NCBI GenBank assembly: GCA_910890315.1
Contig: CAJVGD010000046.1
Coordinates: 682,001-746,000, forward strand
DNA: 64,000 nucleotides
DNA from: Serendipita indica DSM 11827
Taxonomy: Eukaryota > Basidiomycota > Agaricomycetes > Sebacinales > Serendipitaceae
Direction of reading: 5' to 3'
Shown: piece by piece, positions 25,131 to 35,464 of the stretch
Position numbering within the stretch: the stretch's first letter is position 1
Layout: each line of letters begins with the position of its first letter
Made by a program: the position numbers and the translations under genes
The notes under the pieces: generated by a model
What the model was told of the DNA's origin: nothing
Databases searched by the model: none
The model's input: the letters and a program-made list of their open reading frames with translations, nothing else

Positions 25131-25738
25131 ATGCCGCGACAGCAAGACGGTCCACCAGAAGGCGAAGATTTTCTTCAAAAGGCGCAAAGGAAGATTGTCG
25201 AAGAGCCTGCTGTCACGGCAGGTATGTTTGCCTTGAAATTTGCCGCAACTTTTTGGCTAATAATCACCATCCCACTTTCTTCTGGTCCTCGAACGCTGTG
25301 AATGGGATATTTGTTCTGATTATAGGGGCCCTGGCGACGGTAGCTGCGCTGTGGATGGCCACTCGCCAATTTCGACGAGGGAATCGAGCTGGGATGAACC
25401 AGTGGTTACGATTCCGTGTTGCCGCTCAAGGATTCACGCTCCTTGCAATCTGTTCGTACAGTTTCTCGGTACATAAACGCCGTCAGGCTGCTGCTGCCGT
25501 TGGCGAGGAACCCCCACGACATATCCAGTCAGCTGCGATGAAGCAGAAGAATGACGAAAAGGAAGAGTTCGAGAGGAGATTGGAACATGCTGTCAAGACT
25601 ACAAAGGCGGAAGAGGAAAGCTTGGGAGCAATCGACGACAAGGGCAAGGTGGATTGGAAGGAGGCTTGGAAGGCGGGCATCTTGAGGAAGAATGCGGAGA
25701 ATGATGAGAAGAGGATGAAGCCTTCAGAAAGAGCGTGA
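25131..25738 (+). CDS. RCF1: Respiratory supercomplex factor 1 (HIG1 domain)
   Basis: Small mitochondrial inner-membrane protein of the HIG1 family that helps complexes III and IV associate. The first exon reads MPRQQDGPPEGEDFLQKAQR and then IVEEPAV. The second exon gives GALATVAALWMATRQFRRGN and MNQWLRFRVAAQGFTLLAIC: two membrane segments around the HIG1 signature with QFRRGN and MNQWLRFRVAAQG. The C terminus is a long charged coiled-coil-like tail (EEFERRLEHAVKTT, KVDWKEAWKAG), as in fungal Rcf1. One intron at about 25222-25326 joins TA to GALAT in frame. It converges with the TFIIIC subunit gene. Confidence 0.9.
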
Positions 25739-25866
25739 GGTGGTATGTAACCTCGTCCTGTTAGTCAGAGGGTTCTAACAGTTTCGATTTGTACAGATGC
25801 TACCTGAATCTAAACTTTCAGCTCCCACGGGTCCCGGATTCACATCCGAAATACTCATAGAATCCT

Positions 25867-26702
25867 CTACTCTTGCATGGCTTCATCTTGCGCATCCGCT
25901 GTCACCTCTTGCTCCTCATCATCTGCAACCGGCTTATCCTTTGGTTTTCGTCCTCGTCCTCCTTCTGCTCCTGTACTCTTCTTCTTCTTTCTTGGTTTGA
26001 CTCCACTATCCTCATCCTCACTCGTTCGATATCCTTCTGGCCGCTTGAAGAACCGACGTCTCATTTTGGGCAGTTGGGCTGCGTCTTTCCTCGTGGCTGG
26101 GAAGAATGCAGATGTCACTTCGCGTGAGACGCCCCCGAGCGTCGTTCGAGGGACACTCTTTTCGCGCTCTGGCGAGTGGCGGCCCGCCTCTGGCTCGTCC
26201 TCGGCATCTTCTCTTGGTACGAGACGAACTTCTTTGAACCGTATGCGTTGGCTGGTCATTGCTACTGGTACAAGTGGTCGGGATGGTGTATTGGCAGACG
26301 CTAGGTTGTGTCAGTACGAGCCTCGCAAGATGAGGGGTAACGCTGACTGGATGGAGGTTCTTGTAAAAGTACTTCTGTGCCCAATAACCTTTCATGCTCT
26401 CCCTTGAATGTTGTCCCGCCTACTTGGAGAAACGGTTCCTCGGTCTCGAGCCCCTGCACGTTGTAAGAGTTAGACGCAATCCTAAGGAGTGACTTGCGAT
26501 AAGACGATAGAAGTTTGTCTGATTCAACAAACTGGAGCCCAACTGGCCCATGTCCAACGTCACATAGAAGACCTGGTAAGTGGCTTAGTATACAAATCGT
26601 GACCTAGGAGCATGAACTTGCCTCTTCATCAGAGTACTCATCGTTCAAGTCGTCGTCGAATGCGTCTACCTCTTCGTATCCCTCAAGAAACGACGGCGGC
26701 AT
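25867..26702 (-). CDS. sfc7: TFIIIC triple-barrel subunit (TFIIIC_sub6-like)
   Basis: Likely the small TFIIIC subunit with a triple-barrel domain (Sfc7 in fission yeast, GTF3C6 in human), part of the complex that recruits TFIIIB to tRNA genes. Splicing gives MPPSFLEGYEEVDAFDDDLN, then VFYVTLDMGQLGSSLLNQ and GLETEEPFLQVGGTTFKGEH, the signature of the family, followed by a GTEVLL-like strand and a basic, acidic-rich tail (RPEGYRTSEDEDSGVKPRKK, ending DAQDEAMQE). The first intron appears to use a GC donor (GAAGAG|gcaagt). The start at 26702 lies opposite the MRM2 gene about 170 bp away. The long plus-strand frame opposite its 3' half is a shadow. Confidence 0.75.
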
Positions 26703-26789
26703 CGTTTCGTCGGTGGTGGCACGCTCTCAACTTTTGGACTCTGCTACCACCGTTGTCCTCTCGTCCAAGTCTCAAATCACATGAAATGC

Positions 26790-26799
26790 TATAAAAATA
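26790..26799 (+). promoter_or_regulatory. Candidate TATA box upstream of MRM2
   Basis: TATAAAAATA lies about 85 bp upstream of the first plausible Met codons of the methyltransferase gene, in the gap between it and the divergent TFIIIC subunit gene. Confidence 0.4.
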
Positions 26800-26874
26800 T
26801 AGTGACCGCACACACGTTTCATCGAGTAGTACGTTTTCAGCTTTCTGTTGAGCGAAGGATTGACGAGCGTAGGC

Positions 26875-27684
26875 ATGCCATGTTCAGGCTGCAAAGGCTA
26901 CACAATGTCGAAACTCGAGCACGACACAGGTCTGGCTCAATCGTCAACGACGAGACCCCTTCGTCAAAGCGCGTGGAAACTATCGTTCCCGCTCGGCATT
27001 CAAGCTCATCCAAATGAACGACCAATACAATCTCTTTCCAAAATCTACCAAGGCTAAAGGGTCATTTACGGTTGTTGATTTGGGATGCGCCCCGGGTGGA
27101 TGGTCACAAGCTGCATTGCATCTATTAGAGCAGAAAACCCCAGCACCGGACGAGAACGAGAATTATGTCTCGGATATTGACGAAGAAGAGGTGGAAAGCC
27201 CGAGAGTAATCGGTGTGGACCTTCTTGCAACGGACCCGCTCTTGGGGGCTCGTTTCTTACAAGGCGACTTCCTCGACGTGTCTGTCCAACAAAGACTGCA
27301 AGGGGATCTAGGAGGTCGCCATGTTGACATGATATTGTCAGACATGTCTCCACACATCCGAGGCAACCGAATCGCGGATATCGAGGCGTCGCTGGAACTC
27401 TGTCGCTCTGTTCTTGCGTTTACTCAGCGCCATCTTCGCCCAGCGCCAGGAAAGGACTCGAGGAGTGGCACTCTGATGTGCGTATATGATTTGTGATAGT
27501 GATTGGAGGTTGATCCTAGGACAGACTCAAGCACTTTTCTGGTCCAGCATTCGAGGAGTTTCGAGAGAAGGAACTCACTCCCTTGTTCTCAAAAAAGATC
27601 AAATACGCTAAACCTGAGGCCAGCCGACAGAATTCTTCAGAAGCGTATTTCGTCTGTCAGGGTTACAAAGGACATACAATATAA
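26875..27684 (+). CDS. MRM2: FtsJ-family rRNA 2'-O-methyltransferase (MRM2-like)
   Basis: RrmJ/FtsJ-type methyltransferase, probably the mitochondrial enzyme that 2'-O-methylates large-subunit rRNA. Visible blocks: RQRRDPFVKARGNYRSRSAF then KLIQMNDQYN (first catalytic Lys), VVDLGCAPGGWSQA (SAM-binding loop), DMILSDMSPHIRGN (Asp), a spliced TLILKHFSGPAFEEF (Lys; acceptor after ggacag at 27523), and KPEASRQNSSEAYFVCQGYK (Glu). The K-D-K-E tetrad is complete. An acidic insert (ENYVSDIDEEEVESPR) separates the SAM loop from the D motif. The N terminus is unresolved: MFRLQRLHN from 26880 looks like a mitochondrial leader but is one base out of frame with the catalytic part, with no obvious intron. 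Start coordinate is approximate. Confidence 0.82.
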
Positions 27685-27933
27685 GTTCTGACCAGACATA
27701 TTTAATGGCAAGGTATTATGATCTCACGTTAGATATCTCATCCCAGCCTGTTCTTCAGCAATAGCTGGTGGAAGTGACAGCCCATTTGGAGACACGATAT
27801 ATCCGAGATTATTGAATTAATTCAATTTTCTGACAGTTACCTACTATTATGCCTGCCAGCTCTGTACTGGTCTGACGCAAGGTCCCGGAGCCTGGCCACA
27901 TCTTTGACCCGTTCAAGATACGCACTTAGGCAG

Positions 27934-28949
27934 ATGAGTATCGCAGAAGAAGCCAGCGTTGACCACCAGACTGGAGAATTGAGAAAGCATGAGCGCTTCT
28001 ATATTCCCACTGGAGACGTGGAGTTTAAGGTAGGATCCATGAAGTAATTGCTTTCAGCATTCAATGACACATAAAGGTCGAAAATACTCTCTTCAGGGTC
28101 CACCAACACTTCTTGAGAAAGTATTCGACCGTCTTGCGAGATATGTTAGATATCCCTCAACCAGATAATTACGAACCAACTCCATTGATTACTCTGAGTG
28201 GCGACAGTATCAAGGGGTGGGAAGCCATACTCTCCTCTTTTTACTTGGAGTACCTTCTTTATTTTCCAGAGATGTTGTGCTGAATTCTATGTAGGGATCT
28301 TTTTACTCTACCAGCCTTTACCAGCGAGCAATGGGCAGAGATACTTCGTATCAGTCACAAATACATGATGGAGATTCTTGAAAAGAAGGCACGACAATCA
28401 CTTTTGACGTGTCAGCCGCCACTTGACATGGTAGAGATGATATTGCTCTCACAAGAAGTCGAAGCAAACGAGCTCTACGACCTTGCTTGCAACAATCTGG
28501 CCAAGTCTGATATTATATCTCCTGATAACGCTAAGAGGATCGGGGTAGAAGCACTCTACAAAATTATTTCGCTCAAACTTGCGATACCTCCCGAATGTAC
28601 TGGGTGTATCACTGGAACCGCGTCTCGATGTTCCAGTTGCGTGGCAAGACGGTGCGCCTCAGAGGTCTCAGCTGCCACTCGATGCGCCACATGTGGCATC
28701 GGCCGCGCCATTCAGTGCTCAACTTGTATCATCGAGACGAACACCAAATGCTCGAGATGCTCAAACACTGCAGGGGTGGCATATGTATGTAGTAGATGCA
28801 CACAGCGTAATGTTATTTGTCAAGGCTGCAATGTCTCGACTCCTAGCACCCCATTCTGCCCGACACACCATCCATTTCGTGGACGTGGAGTTGGTCATGG
28901 GATATTCTCTGGTAGAGGCCGGCGCGGAGCACGTCCAATGGCTCACTAA
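27934..28949 (+). CDS. BTB-domain protein with C-terminal CxxC array (copy 1)
   Basis: Member of a local family. Exon 1 starts MSIAEEASVDHQTGELRKHE and ends FYIPTGDVEFK. Exon 2 gives the BTB core (VENTLFRVHQHFLRKYSTVL, DMLDIPQPDN, LSGDSIKGWEAILSSFYLE), and exon 3 a BACK-like helical part (TSEQWAEILRISHKYMMEIL, PPLDMVEMILLSQEVEANEL). The C terminus has about seven Cys pairs (CTGC, CSSC, CATC, CSTC, CSRC, CSRC, CQGC), suggesting tandem zinc knuckles, and then an Arg/Gly-rich tail (FRGRGVGHGIFSGRGRRGAR). Role unknown; BTB domains often dimerise or act as cullin-3 adaptors, but nothing here proves that. A tandem paralogue lies 0.4 kb downstream. Confidence 0.85.
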
Positions 28950-29378
28950 CGGTCACACTCCTTTAAACGTGCATCAGTGAAAATTCCAGTTAATTTGATG
29001 CTATTTTCGGGTCATATGCTCTTCCTAAGGTCGACTTAGGTGAGGTAACAACCAGCAATAGATGAAACCTCCGGAAAGCTCGTCAAAGCTCGTTCTTTGG
29101 CCGAACTGGCGCCTTATTGTCTGAGATTAGCTCTATCAAAACCGCGAGAGGGCATCCAAGCTGATTGTGGGTGCCCTATTATGGTCGGGGTATTCTGCGG
29201 TATCCATTGTCCCCAATTACCTGGTGAAGGAAAGTGTTTATATATATATGTCACATAGCTTCGAAGCATGATCCGAGCCGTGTTGGCTCTGGTGGCACCA
29301 ACATAACAGGAGTGAGGGCTGGCAGCCGGTGGAATACGACTTTGATATTGACCGTGTAGCCCATAATTTTTGACAAGG
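28950..29378. other. Intergenic region between the tandem BTB genes
   Basis: 429 bp holding the 3' flank of BTB copy 1 and the promoter of copy 2. A TATA-like tatatatat stretch lies at about 29240-29250. No further gene was recognised. Confidence 0.4.
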
Positions 29379-30410
29379 ATGAACGACGCAGCAGAGCTCG
29401 ACTCTGAGTACTTGAATGGGGAGCTGAGAGAACACGAGCGTTTCTACATTCCGACCGGAGACATCGAATTCAGGGTAGGAGTTTAAAAGTGATTATGTCC
29501 AGCTCACAACGTATCAAGGTTAATAATGCAATCTTCAAAGTTCATCAGCACTTCTTAAAAAAGCATTCAACCGTCCTGGCAGACATGTTGGACGCGCCGC
29601 AACCAGACGGTCGACCTAGTCCCTCACTTACCCTGACTGGAGACAGTATCAAGGGGTGGGAAGCGATACTCTCTTTATTCTACTCAGAGTAATTTACATG
29701 TTCCCAGGAAATGCCTCTACTGATATCTCTATAGGGATTACTTTGCACTGCCAGTCTTCACCAGCGACCAATGGGCAGGAATTCTTCGTGTCAGCCACAA
29801 GTATATGATGGATAGCCTTGAGGAAAAGGCGCGAGAATCGCTCTTGAAATGTCAGCCACCACTTGACATGGTGGAAATGGTACTACTTGCACAAGAAATC
29901 GACTGCAACAAGCTCTACGAGGTTGCTTGCAATACGCTCGCCAAATCCGAAATTACTTTCGATGCCGCTAAGAGGATTGGAGTATCCACATTCTATAATA
30001 TCATATCACTCAAACTCGCAATACCTCCCAAGTGCCGCGAGTGCCCGGTAGGAACTGCATCCGTGTGCTCGGACTGCCTTTTCGAGCAGTGTCTTGAACA
30101 TACCATCGCTAGTCGATGCAGCACCTGCAAAGTCGCCAAGGCCACCAAGTGCTCAACTTGCATCAATAAAGAGACAAACCCCAGGGCGAATGCAAAATGT
30201 TCAGGATGCTCAGCTACAGAAGGACTCACTCACGTCTGTGATGCTTGCAAGCAACATGTATGTCCTGACTGCAAATTTTTCCGAAACATCAGTCTCCCTT
30301 TATTGATTTGTTCATCCATTTTTCTGCCTTACATGGTATATGTTTGGCTTACGTCGCCGAGGACTTCACAAACCCCTAGGTATTCGTCACCACCTCCTCG
30401 TTGGTATTAG
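29379..30410 (+). CDS. BTB-domain protein with CxxC array and hydrophobic tail (copy 2)
   Basis: Tandem paralogue of the BTB gene upstream, with the same three-exon layout. Exon 1 starts MNDAAELDSEYLNGELREHE and ends FYIPTGDIEFR; exon 2 has VNNAIFKVHQHFLKKHSTVL and LTGDSIKGWEAILSLFYSE; exon 3 has DYFALPVFTSDQWAGILRVS and PPLDMVEMVLLAQEIDCNKL. The tail has CREC, CSDC, CSTC, CSTC, CSGC, CDAC and CPDC pairs. Unlike copy 1, it ends with a hydrophobic segment (NISLPLLICSSIFLPYMVYV) and a short Ser/Pro-rich end, so it could be tail-anchored in a membrane. An alternative is that an unseen intron removes this segment. Confidence 0.82.
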
Positions 30411-30676
30411 GGTCTATCAATATATTTGCTTCTACGCGCGAGGTGTATGGGCGGGGTTTCCGCGGTGTAAATTGCCTGGTTCACCCTTCTGCTGGAGCCC
30501 TTTGACCTCGGGCGGGACAATCAAAGCTCCCAGAATCAAGTGAGAGCTCAGTTCGGGTGTTCGATCCGGCGGATGCGGGGTGAGACGCGGTGACCGGGCC
30601 GTCTTCTACAGGCTTCGCGTCCATAAGAGCCTCTTGTTCCCGACTGCCGCCTCCAAGTCTTGATATCGTATCCAAA

Positions 30677-31847
30677 ATGTCTACTCCCAAAGTTGTGATA
30701 TGCGGTGGGTCTATATCTTTGACAATGTGACCTTGCCACTCACGTCTCATTAAATAGGAGATATCGTCTGGGCACACGATGAGCTCAAGGAGATGCTTGG
30801 CTCTACTACAAACATTGTCGTACGTAGTATTCAGATCTGGGAGATCCTATAATATCGCCCACTTTTCTCACTGATGGTCTTCATACAGCTCATGGATTGC
30901 CAAACCAGAGCTCAATTCTTTGAGAATCTGACAGGGAGCGGGAAATATGCCAACGTCGTCGGCTTTTACAGGCACAATTCGTCTGCGGATCGCATTGGCA
31001 TCTTCGACGCAGAGCTCATCAGCAAACTCCCCGACTCGTGCAAAGCAATCTGCCACAACGGCGCTGGATACGATCAGATCGATGTGAAAGCATGCAAACA
31101 GCGCGGTATCATCGTCTCCAACACACCCGGTGCAGTCGACGAAGGAACAGCAACGACCGCACTCTATCTCCTCCTCTCTGCCCTCCGCCAGTTTTCAATC
31201 GCCGAAAGAAACCTGCGTGCACTCAAGTGGAAGAGTGGTCTGCCACCTGCACATGACCCCTCCGCTATGACGCTTGGATTGCTCGGTATGGGTGGAATCG
31301 GTGTTTACTTTGCCAAGATGGCACATGCACTGCCGATGAAAAAGATCTACTACCACAATCGATCCCCAAAGAAGGATGCTCCAGAGTGGGCAGAGTATGT
31401 CCCCACATTGGATGAGCTCCTCGAGAAGTGCGACGTTCTCAGCGTCCATTGCCCACTCAACGAGCACACGGTCGGGCTCGTGGGAGAAGCACAAATCCGA
31501 AAGCTGAGGAAAGGAAGTATCATCATCAACACGGCAAGAGGCAAAGTCATCGACGAGGCCGCGCTCATCCGCGCTCTCGAGGATGGACACGTACGTTTCC
31601 CACCTTCTCGCAGTGAATATCACTCATCAATTCCCATTAGCTTTATGCCGCCGGTTTGGACGTCTATCCAGACGAACCCAATGTCAACCCCCGACTGATG
31701 GAATTCCGAAATGTGACGCTCCTTCCTCACATGGGCACCGAAACGGAAGAATCACAGCGAGCGATGGAAGTCCGCGCTCTGCAAAACCTCGTCGACTACT
31801 TCCAAACCGGAAAGCCGAGAGACCTTTTGGCGGAGCTGCGTTCATAG
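30677..31847 (+). CDS. NAD(P)-dependent D-2-hydroxyacid dehydrogenase (glyoxylate/hydroxypyruvate reductase type)
   Basis: Cytosolic-type D-isomer-specific 2-hydroxyacid dehydrogenase, closest in layout to fungal glyoxylate or hydroxypyruvate reductases. Exons: MSTPKVVICG, DIVWAHDELKEMLGSTTNIV, then the main exon from LMDCQTRAQFFENL. The nucleotide-binding loop is LGLLGMGGIGVYFAKMAHAL. Catalytic residues are the Arg in INTARGKVIDEAAL, the Glu in DVYPDEPNVNP and the His in TLLPHMGTETEE. The protein ends PRDLLAELRS. Three short introns are present; the last (31590-31640) joins EDGH to LYAAGLDVYP. Exact substrate is not deducible. It converges with VPS29, with 42 bp between stops. Confidence 0.88.
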
Positions 31848-31889
31848 CTGTGTACACAATGGCGAAGTGCAATATATTGTCCAATTCTT

Positions 31890-32764
31890 CTACCATACCG
31901 TATCCCGAGAAGGTGATGATACTGGAGGCGGACTTGATGGATTTTGGGGAGGTTTTGGTGTCATCGGGTGAATTTCTAGTGGTTTACTGCGAGCAATGAG
32001 CAAAGAACGTAATTAGTTGGCCGACGTACCGATATTCAATCTTCTCCACTCGTACTTCTCCATCTATTAGTTGGTACACGTATGTCGTGACGATGGGACC
32101 TTGGATATCAAGCAACGCAAACGACGGGATCACCTCTCTGAGGGGCAGTGAGTTTAGTAACATACATAGTGAAAACTCACGAAGAGAATGCACCGCTCCA
32201 CGCCCCCGAGGCGCTCCCTGGGTTTAGGAAGAATCGTCCTTCAACCTCTTGTGCGTGAAATCTAGGAGCAGATTAGCAATATATAAGCAAGATTCCCCGC
32301 ATAGCATACGTATGAGTATGACCAGACAATAATACGTCGACGTCCATTTGCCTTGCGAGTGCGCTGAGTTGGTCTACATCTCCACTTGGGATACATTGGT
32401 GTCCATGAATGGCACCAATTGACAATGGTGGATGATGTATGGTCAAAGAGAGCGGGAAACCGGGGTTCTGGACCACAACTCGTCAGCGAACACGGCCAAA
32501 GTAACAGCACAATTCTCACATCGTCGTAGTCGCCTCGTACAATGTGTACATCCGGGGAAACTGTCCGCAAATACTCGTACGTCTCCTTGTCACACACATT
32601 TCCGGTGCATATTATTTGTTGAATCTTGCCAGGGACCTGTTTTGTGTGATTTGTGAGCCTGTGGGTCTCCGGGAAGATCATACCAGCAGTTTCTTAAACT
32701 TTGCTGGGAGGTCATGCGTGCGATATGGGATATGGAGGTCTCCAATGACCAAAACGAGAACCAT
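31890..32764 (-). CDS. VPS29: Retromer subunit VPS29
   Basis: VPS29 is the metallophosphoesterase-fold subunit of retromer, which recycles cargo from endosomes. The start at 32764 gives [20 protein letters not shown], then [66 protein letters not shown], and [20 protein letters not shown] followed by [16 protein letters not shown]. Splicing of a 43-nt intron (31987-32029) gives EYRKP, matching the EYKKP end of animal VPS29, and extends into a Pro/Ser-rich tail ([20 protein letters not shown]) ending at 31890. Without that splice the frame would stop at 31984. The F-box gene diverges 51 bp away. Confidence 0.9.
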
Positions 32765-32815
32765 CGGTGGGAGGACAGGTCCAAGGTGCTAATTTGAACT
32801 GCGACCACAATCTTT
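32765..32815. promoter_or_regulatory. 51-bp gap between divergent VPS29 and F-box start codons
   Basis: Only 51 bp lie between the ATGs of VPS29 (minus) and the F-box gene (plus). The two transcripts must share a very short promoter or begin inside one another. Confidence 0.5.
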
Positions 32816-33685
32816 ATGGCTACAAATCAGCTTATCGATTCTCTTCCCGTAGAAATCATTCGGGATATTGTCGAGTTTGCATGTCGAACCGACTCTGCCA
32901 CTGCAGCGACGCTCGATTGTGTCTGCTTTGCATTTCGAAAGTGGACAGGTCCACTTCTTTATCAAACCGTCCTTTTACATAGCCCATCGCCTCTTATTTC
33001 GTTCATAGAAACCATCATAGCTGCACCGTCGGTGTCAACTGGGGTGCAGCGAGATAGAGGATTCTATGCCACCCACGTCAAGTATATGAGCATTCGGAAC
33101 GCAAAACTTCCATTGCATCATCTTCACACAATATACGAAATCTGCTCTGGCATACAAACGCTGGAGCTCGATGACGATCGTGGCCTGGAACTCGTTCGTC
33201 CTGATGCCGCTCGGCCAAAGGAGCTCATTTTGACGAGGCAGTTGGGCAAACACAGAGAGATTATACCCATGCTCTGCGAACTAGAGTCACTATGGATCAT
33301 CGAAGCATCCTCATATCCACACATATTGAACAGTGGGCTTCGACGACTGGGTTTCTCTATGCGATTCATGGAACTCTACTGGCTTACAAAATCTGGATGG
33401 TTTGAACAGATACACCAGTCATTGCCTATGCTGGATATGCTGGTCATCACTCTCTCGAGAGGACAGTATCTGCACTCCCGAGGGACAGCATCGAATCATG
33501 TCTTTACCCCAAGTGATGTCTGGGCATCTGACATGAAAACTGTCAGAGATCCACGCATCTATATCCGCCCTATACATCCCTCTGCAGAGCAGCTCGTGGT
33601 CGACTCTAGGGAATTAGGAGTGGACGTATGGACATTGGCACTTCTTGACGCAGTTCAGCACCCGATTTTTTTTTCTGTAGAGTGA
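32816..33685 (+). CDS. F-box-like protein
   Basis: Single-exon frame of 289 codons. The N terminus (NQLIDSLPVEIIRDIVEFAC, then ATAATLDCVCFAFRKWTGPL and LYQTVLL) fits the F-box helix pattern common in agaricomycetes, where L-P-x-E-I-I is followed by a Leu/Trp-rich segment. The remainder has weak leucine-rich character (YMSIRNAKLPLHHLHTIYEI, LESLWIIEASSYPHILNSGL). Such proteins usually act as substrate adaptors in SCF ubiquitin ligases; targets are unknown. The frame ends at a TAG shortly after a T-rich stretch at 33664-33673. Confidence 0.72.
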   Translation: MATNQLIDSLPVEIIRDIVEFACRTDSATAATLDCVCFAFRKWTGPLLYQTVLLHSPSPLISFIETIIAAPSVSTGVQRDRGFYATHVKYMSIRNAKLPLHHLHTIYEICSGIQTLELDDDRGLELVRPDAARPKELILTRQLGKHREIIPMLCELESLWIIEASSYPHILNSGLRRLGFSMRFMELYWLTKSGWFEQIHQSLPMLDMLVITLSRGQYLHSRGTASNHVFTPSDVWASDMKTVRDPRIYIRPIHPSAEQLVVDSRELGVDVWTLALLDAVQHPIFFSVE

Positions 33686-33793
33686 TCTTGTGACCTAGTG
33701 ATTACTAGTTCGATAATAGCTCGGTTCCGGTGGTAACCTCGTCTGGAGCCGACGTGAACCAAATCTCTTGAAGGCTTGACGCTCCTACTCGCT

Positions 33794-35348
33794 ATGAGTA
33801 TAATAAAAGATAATATACGCGAGCTACCACCTCCATTAAAGATTCCTCTATCTACGACGGGAGATGGATCTTTACGGCTGGCTGTTCCGCCAACCATCGA
33901 GCAACTGAGGGCACGAACGCGAGATAAAGGCAGTAACAACATGGTACCATCTCTGCTAACTCTCTGCGTACTGCGCCTCGGGGCGCATCTCCATCGAATA
34001 TCAGATTTGGAGCGTTGCTGGACGCGTCGCTCGTATCACTCCCCGGTGATGAAGATCCTCGTCTCCGATTTATTTCCACATATTCCATCAGGGGAGTTCA
34101 ATGTGGCCAAACCGGAAATATCTGCCAGTTTCGGCGAGGCCGAGGTCGAAGACGAGTTTCGCGGGACGATTGACCCTTATTTATGGGGATTGGTCAACTC
34201 CCTTATCATTCCATCCACACTTCCCTCGGAAATTCGACGTCTTGGTCTAAATATTACCGACCCTGCCGTCCCAGCACTTCAGTATGCGTCTGTGCTGAAT
34301 ACAAAAACCCTTTCCCTTCTGACATGTTTGTCCTTTGATTCTCCAGAGATTCGACTTCGAATCTCTGACGATTCACTGATACAGCTCCGGTCCTTGCCCT
34401 GTCTCACCCTCCTCAACTTGGCATCCACGCCAATTACCTCCAGAGGTATCCAGCGCTTGATTGTTGCGATGAAAGCGAGGGGCGACGTGACCTTTGGTCC
34501 GTGGAAACTGCGGGTACTAGACTTGCATGGGACCTTTGTCGACGATAACCTCTTCGACGAGTTGAATACCAATCTCAGTATATTTCCTCTGCTATTCGCT
34601 CTAGGTTTGTCTCTCATGCTCATTTGATTGGTGAGGCTCAATCTCTACAGATGTCAGAATGACCTCTGTTTGCAACATACAAGAATACTTTGAGTCCTGG
34701 TTCGACGGCACAACCGCACCACAGGAACTGCTCTTTCCTACCAAGCTAAGAGATAGAATGGACTACATTTCCAAAAGGATACAAGAGAGCGATGCACCTT
34801 CATCAAGGAACGACCATGCAATGCTCTTCATCGACCATCACTCAAGCGACTTTCAAAAAGTATCCGAAAGTGTCATGAACGGAGAACAGAGAGTTCGTGC
34901 TGCACAGAAACTGCGCGTAAGCAGTGCTGAAGTATGCGTTCTGACCGGAGACACGACTCTGCTCGGAAACGTGATTGAACCAGCGGATTCAGTGGATAAC
35001 GGTGCTGCAAAAGCAACATTTCGTCCAACACGCCTTGAAGTGCCCTCAGATGACTTTCGGCAAATGGCAAAGCGTCACAAGCAGGATCAAACTTCTGGTC
35101 GACCGGTAGTCCCCATCTCCGAGTCGGAGGATAAGTATATTCTGTGGCGTTTACCACCGCCTACAAGTGCACTCGAAGCGTTTATACGAGAAATAGCCGC
35201 ACCTTCAGTGGCTGCGCGGGAAGGGCTCAACCCGTCGGGGCCGAGGGCGAAGCGACCAAGGGTGGGCGAACAGACGTATTCAGTCAAACGATTGAAACGA
35301 CCGACGATGGAGAGCATTTTTGGTCATAACCCGTCTCGTCGACTATAG
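33794..35348 (+). CDS. LRR-like uncharacterised protein
   Basis: Two-exon gene of unknown function. Exon 1 (from ATG 33794) has a charged N terminus (MSIIKDNIRELPPPLKIPLS) and a leucine-rich-repeat-like middle (LIQLRSLPCLTLLNLASTPI, LRVLDLHGTFVDDNLFDELN). A 47-nt intron (34605-34651) joins LFAL to DVRMTSVCNIQEYF. Exon 2 has a disordered C terminus ending in a basic patch (GPRAKRPRVGEQTYSVKRLK, PSRRL). It may be an LRR adaptor without an F-box; the preceding gene supplies an F-box 108 bp upstream, but fusion is not indicated. No catalytic motif was seen. Confidence 0.65.
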
Positions 35349-35464
35349 CGCAGGTGGCTAACACCAAATATTTGGTGCCGCCTTTGAACCCTGCGCTCTC
35401 CTGCATTCTTGCATTTCTACATTTACAGCTTCCACAGTATCTTTGTACCAGTAACAATAACCAT

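Noticed and set aside
25877-26407. 176-codon plus-strand frame
   Set aside because: Antisense to the TFIIIC subunit gene; Ser/Arg-rich low-complexity shadow of its acidic/basic tail.
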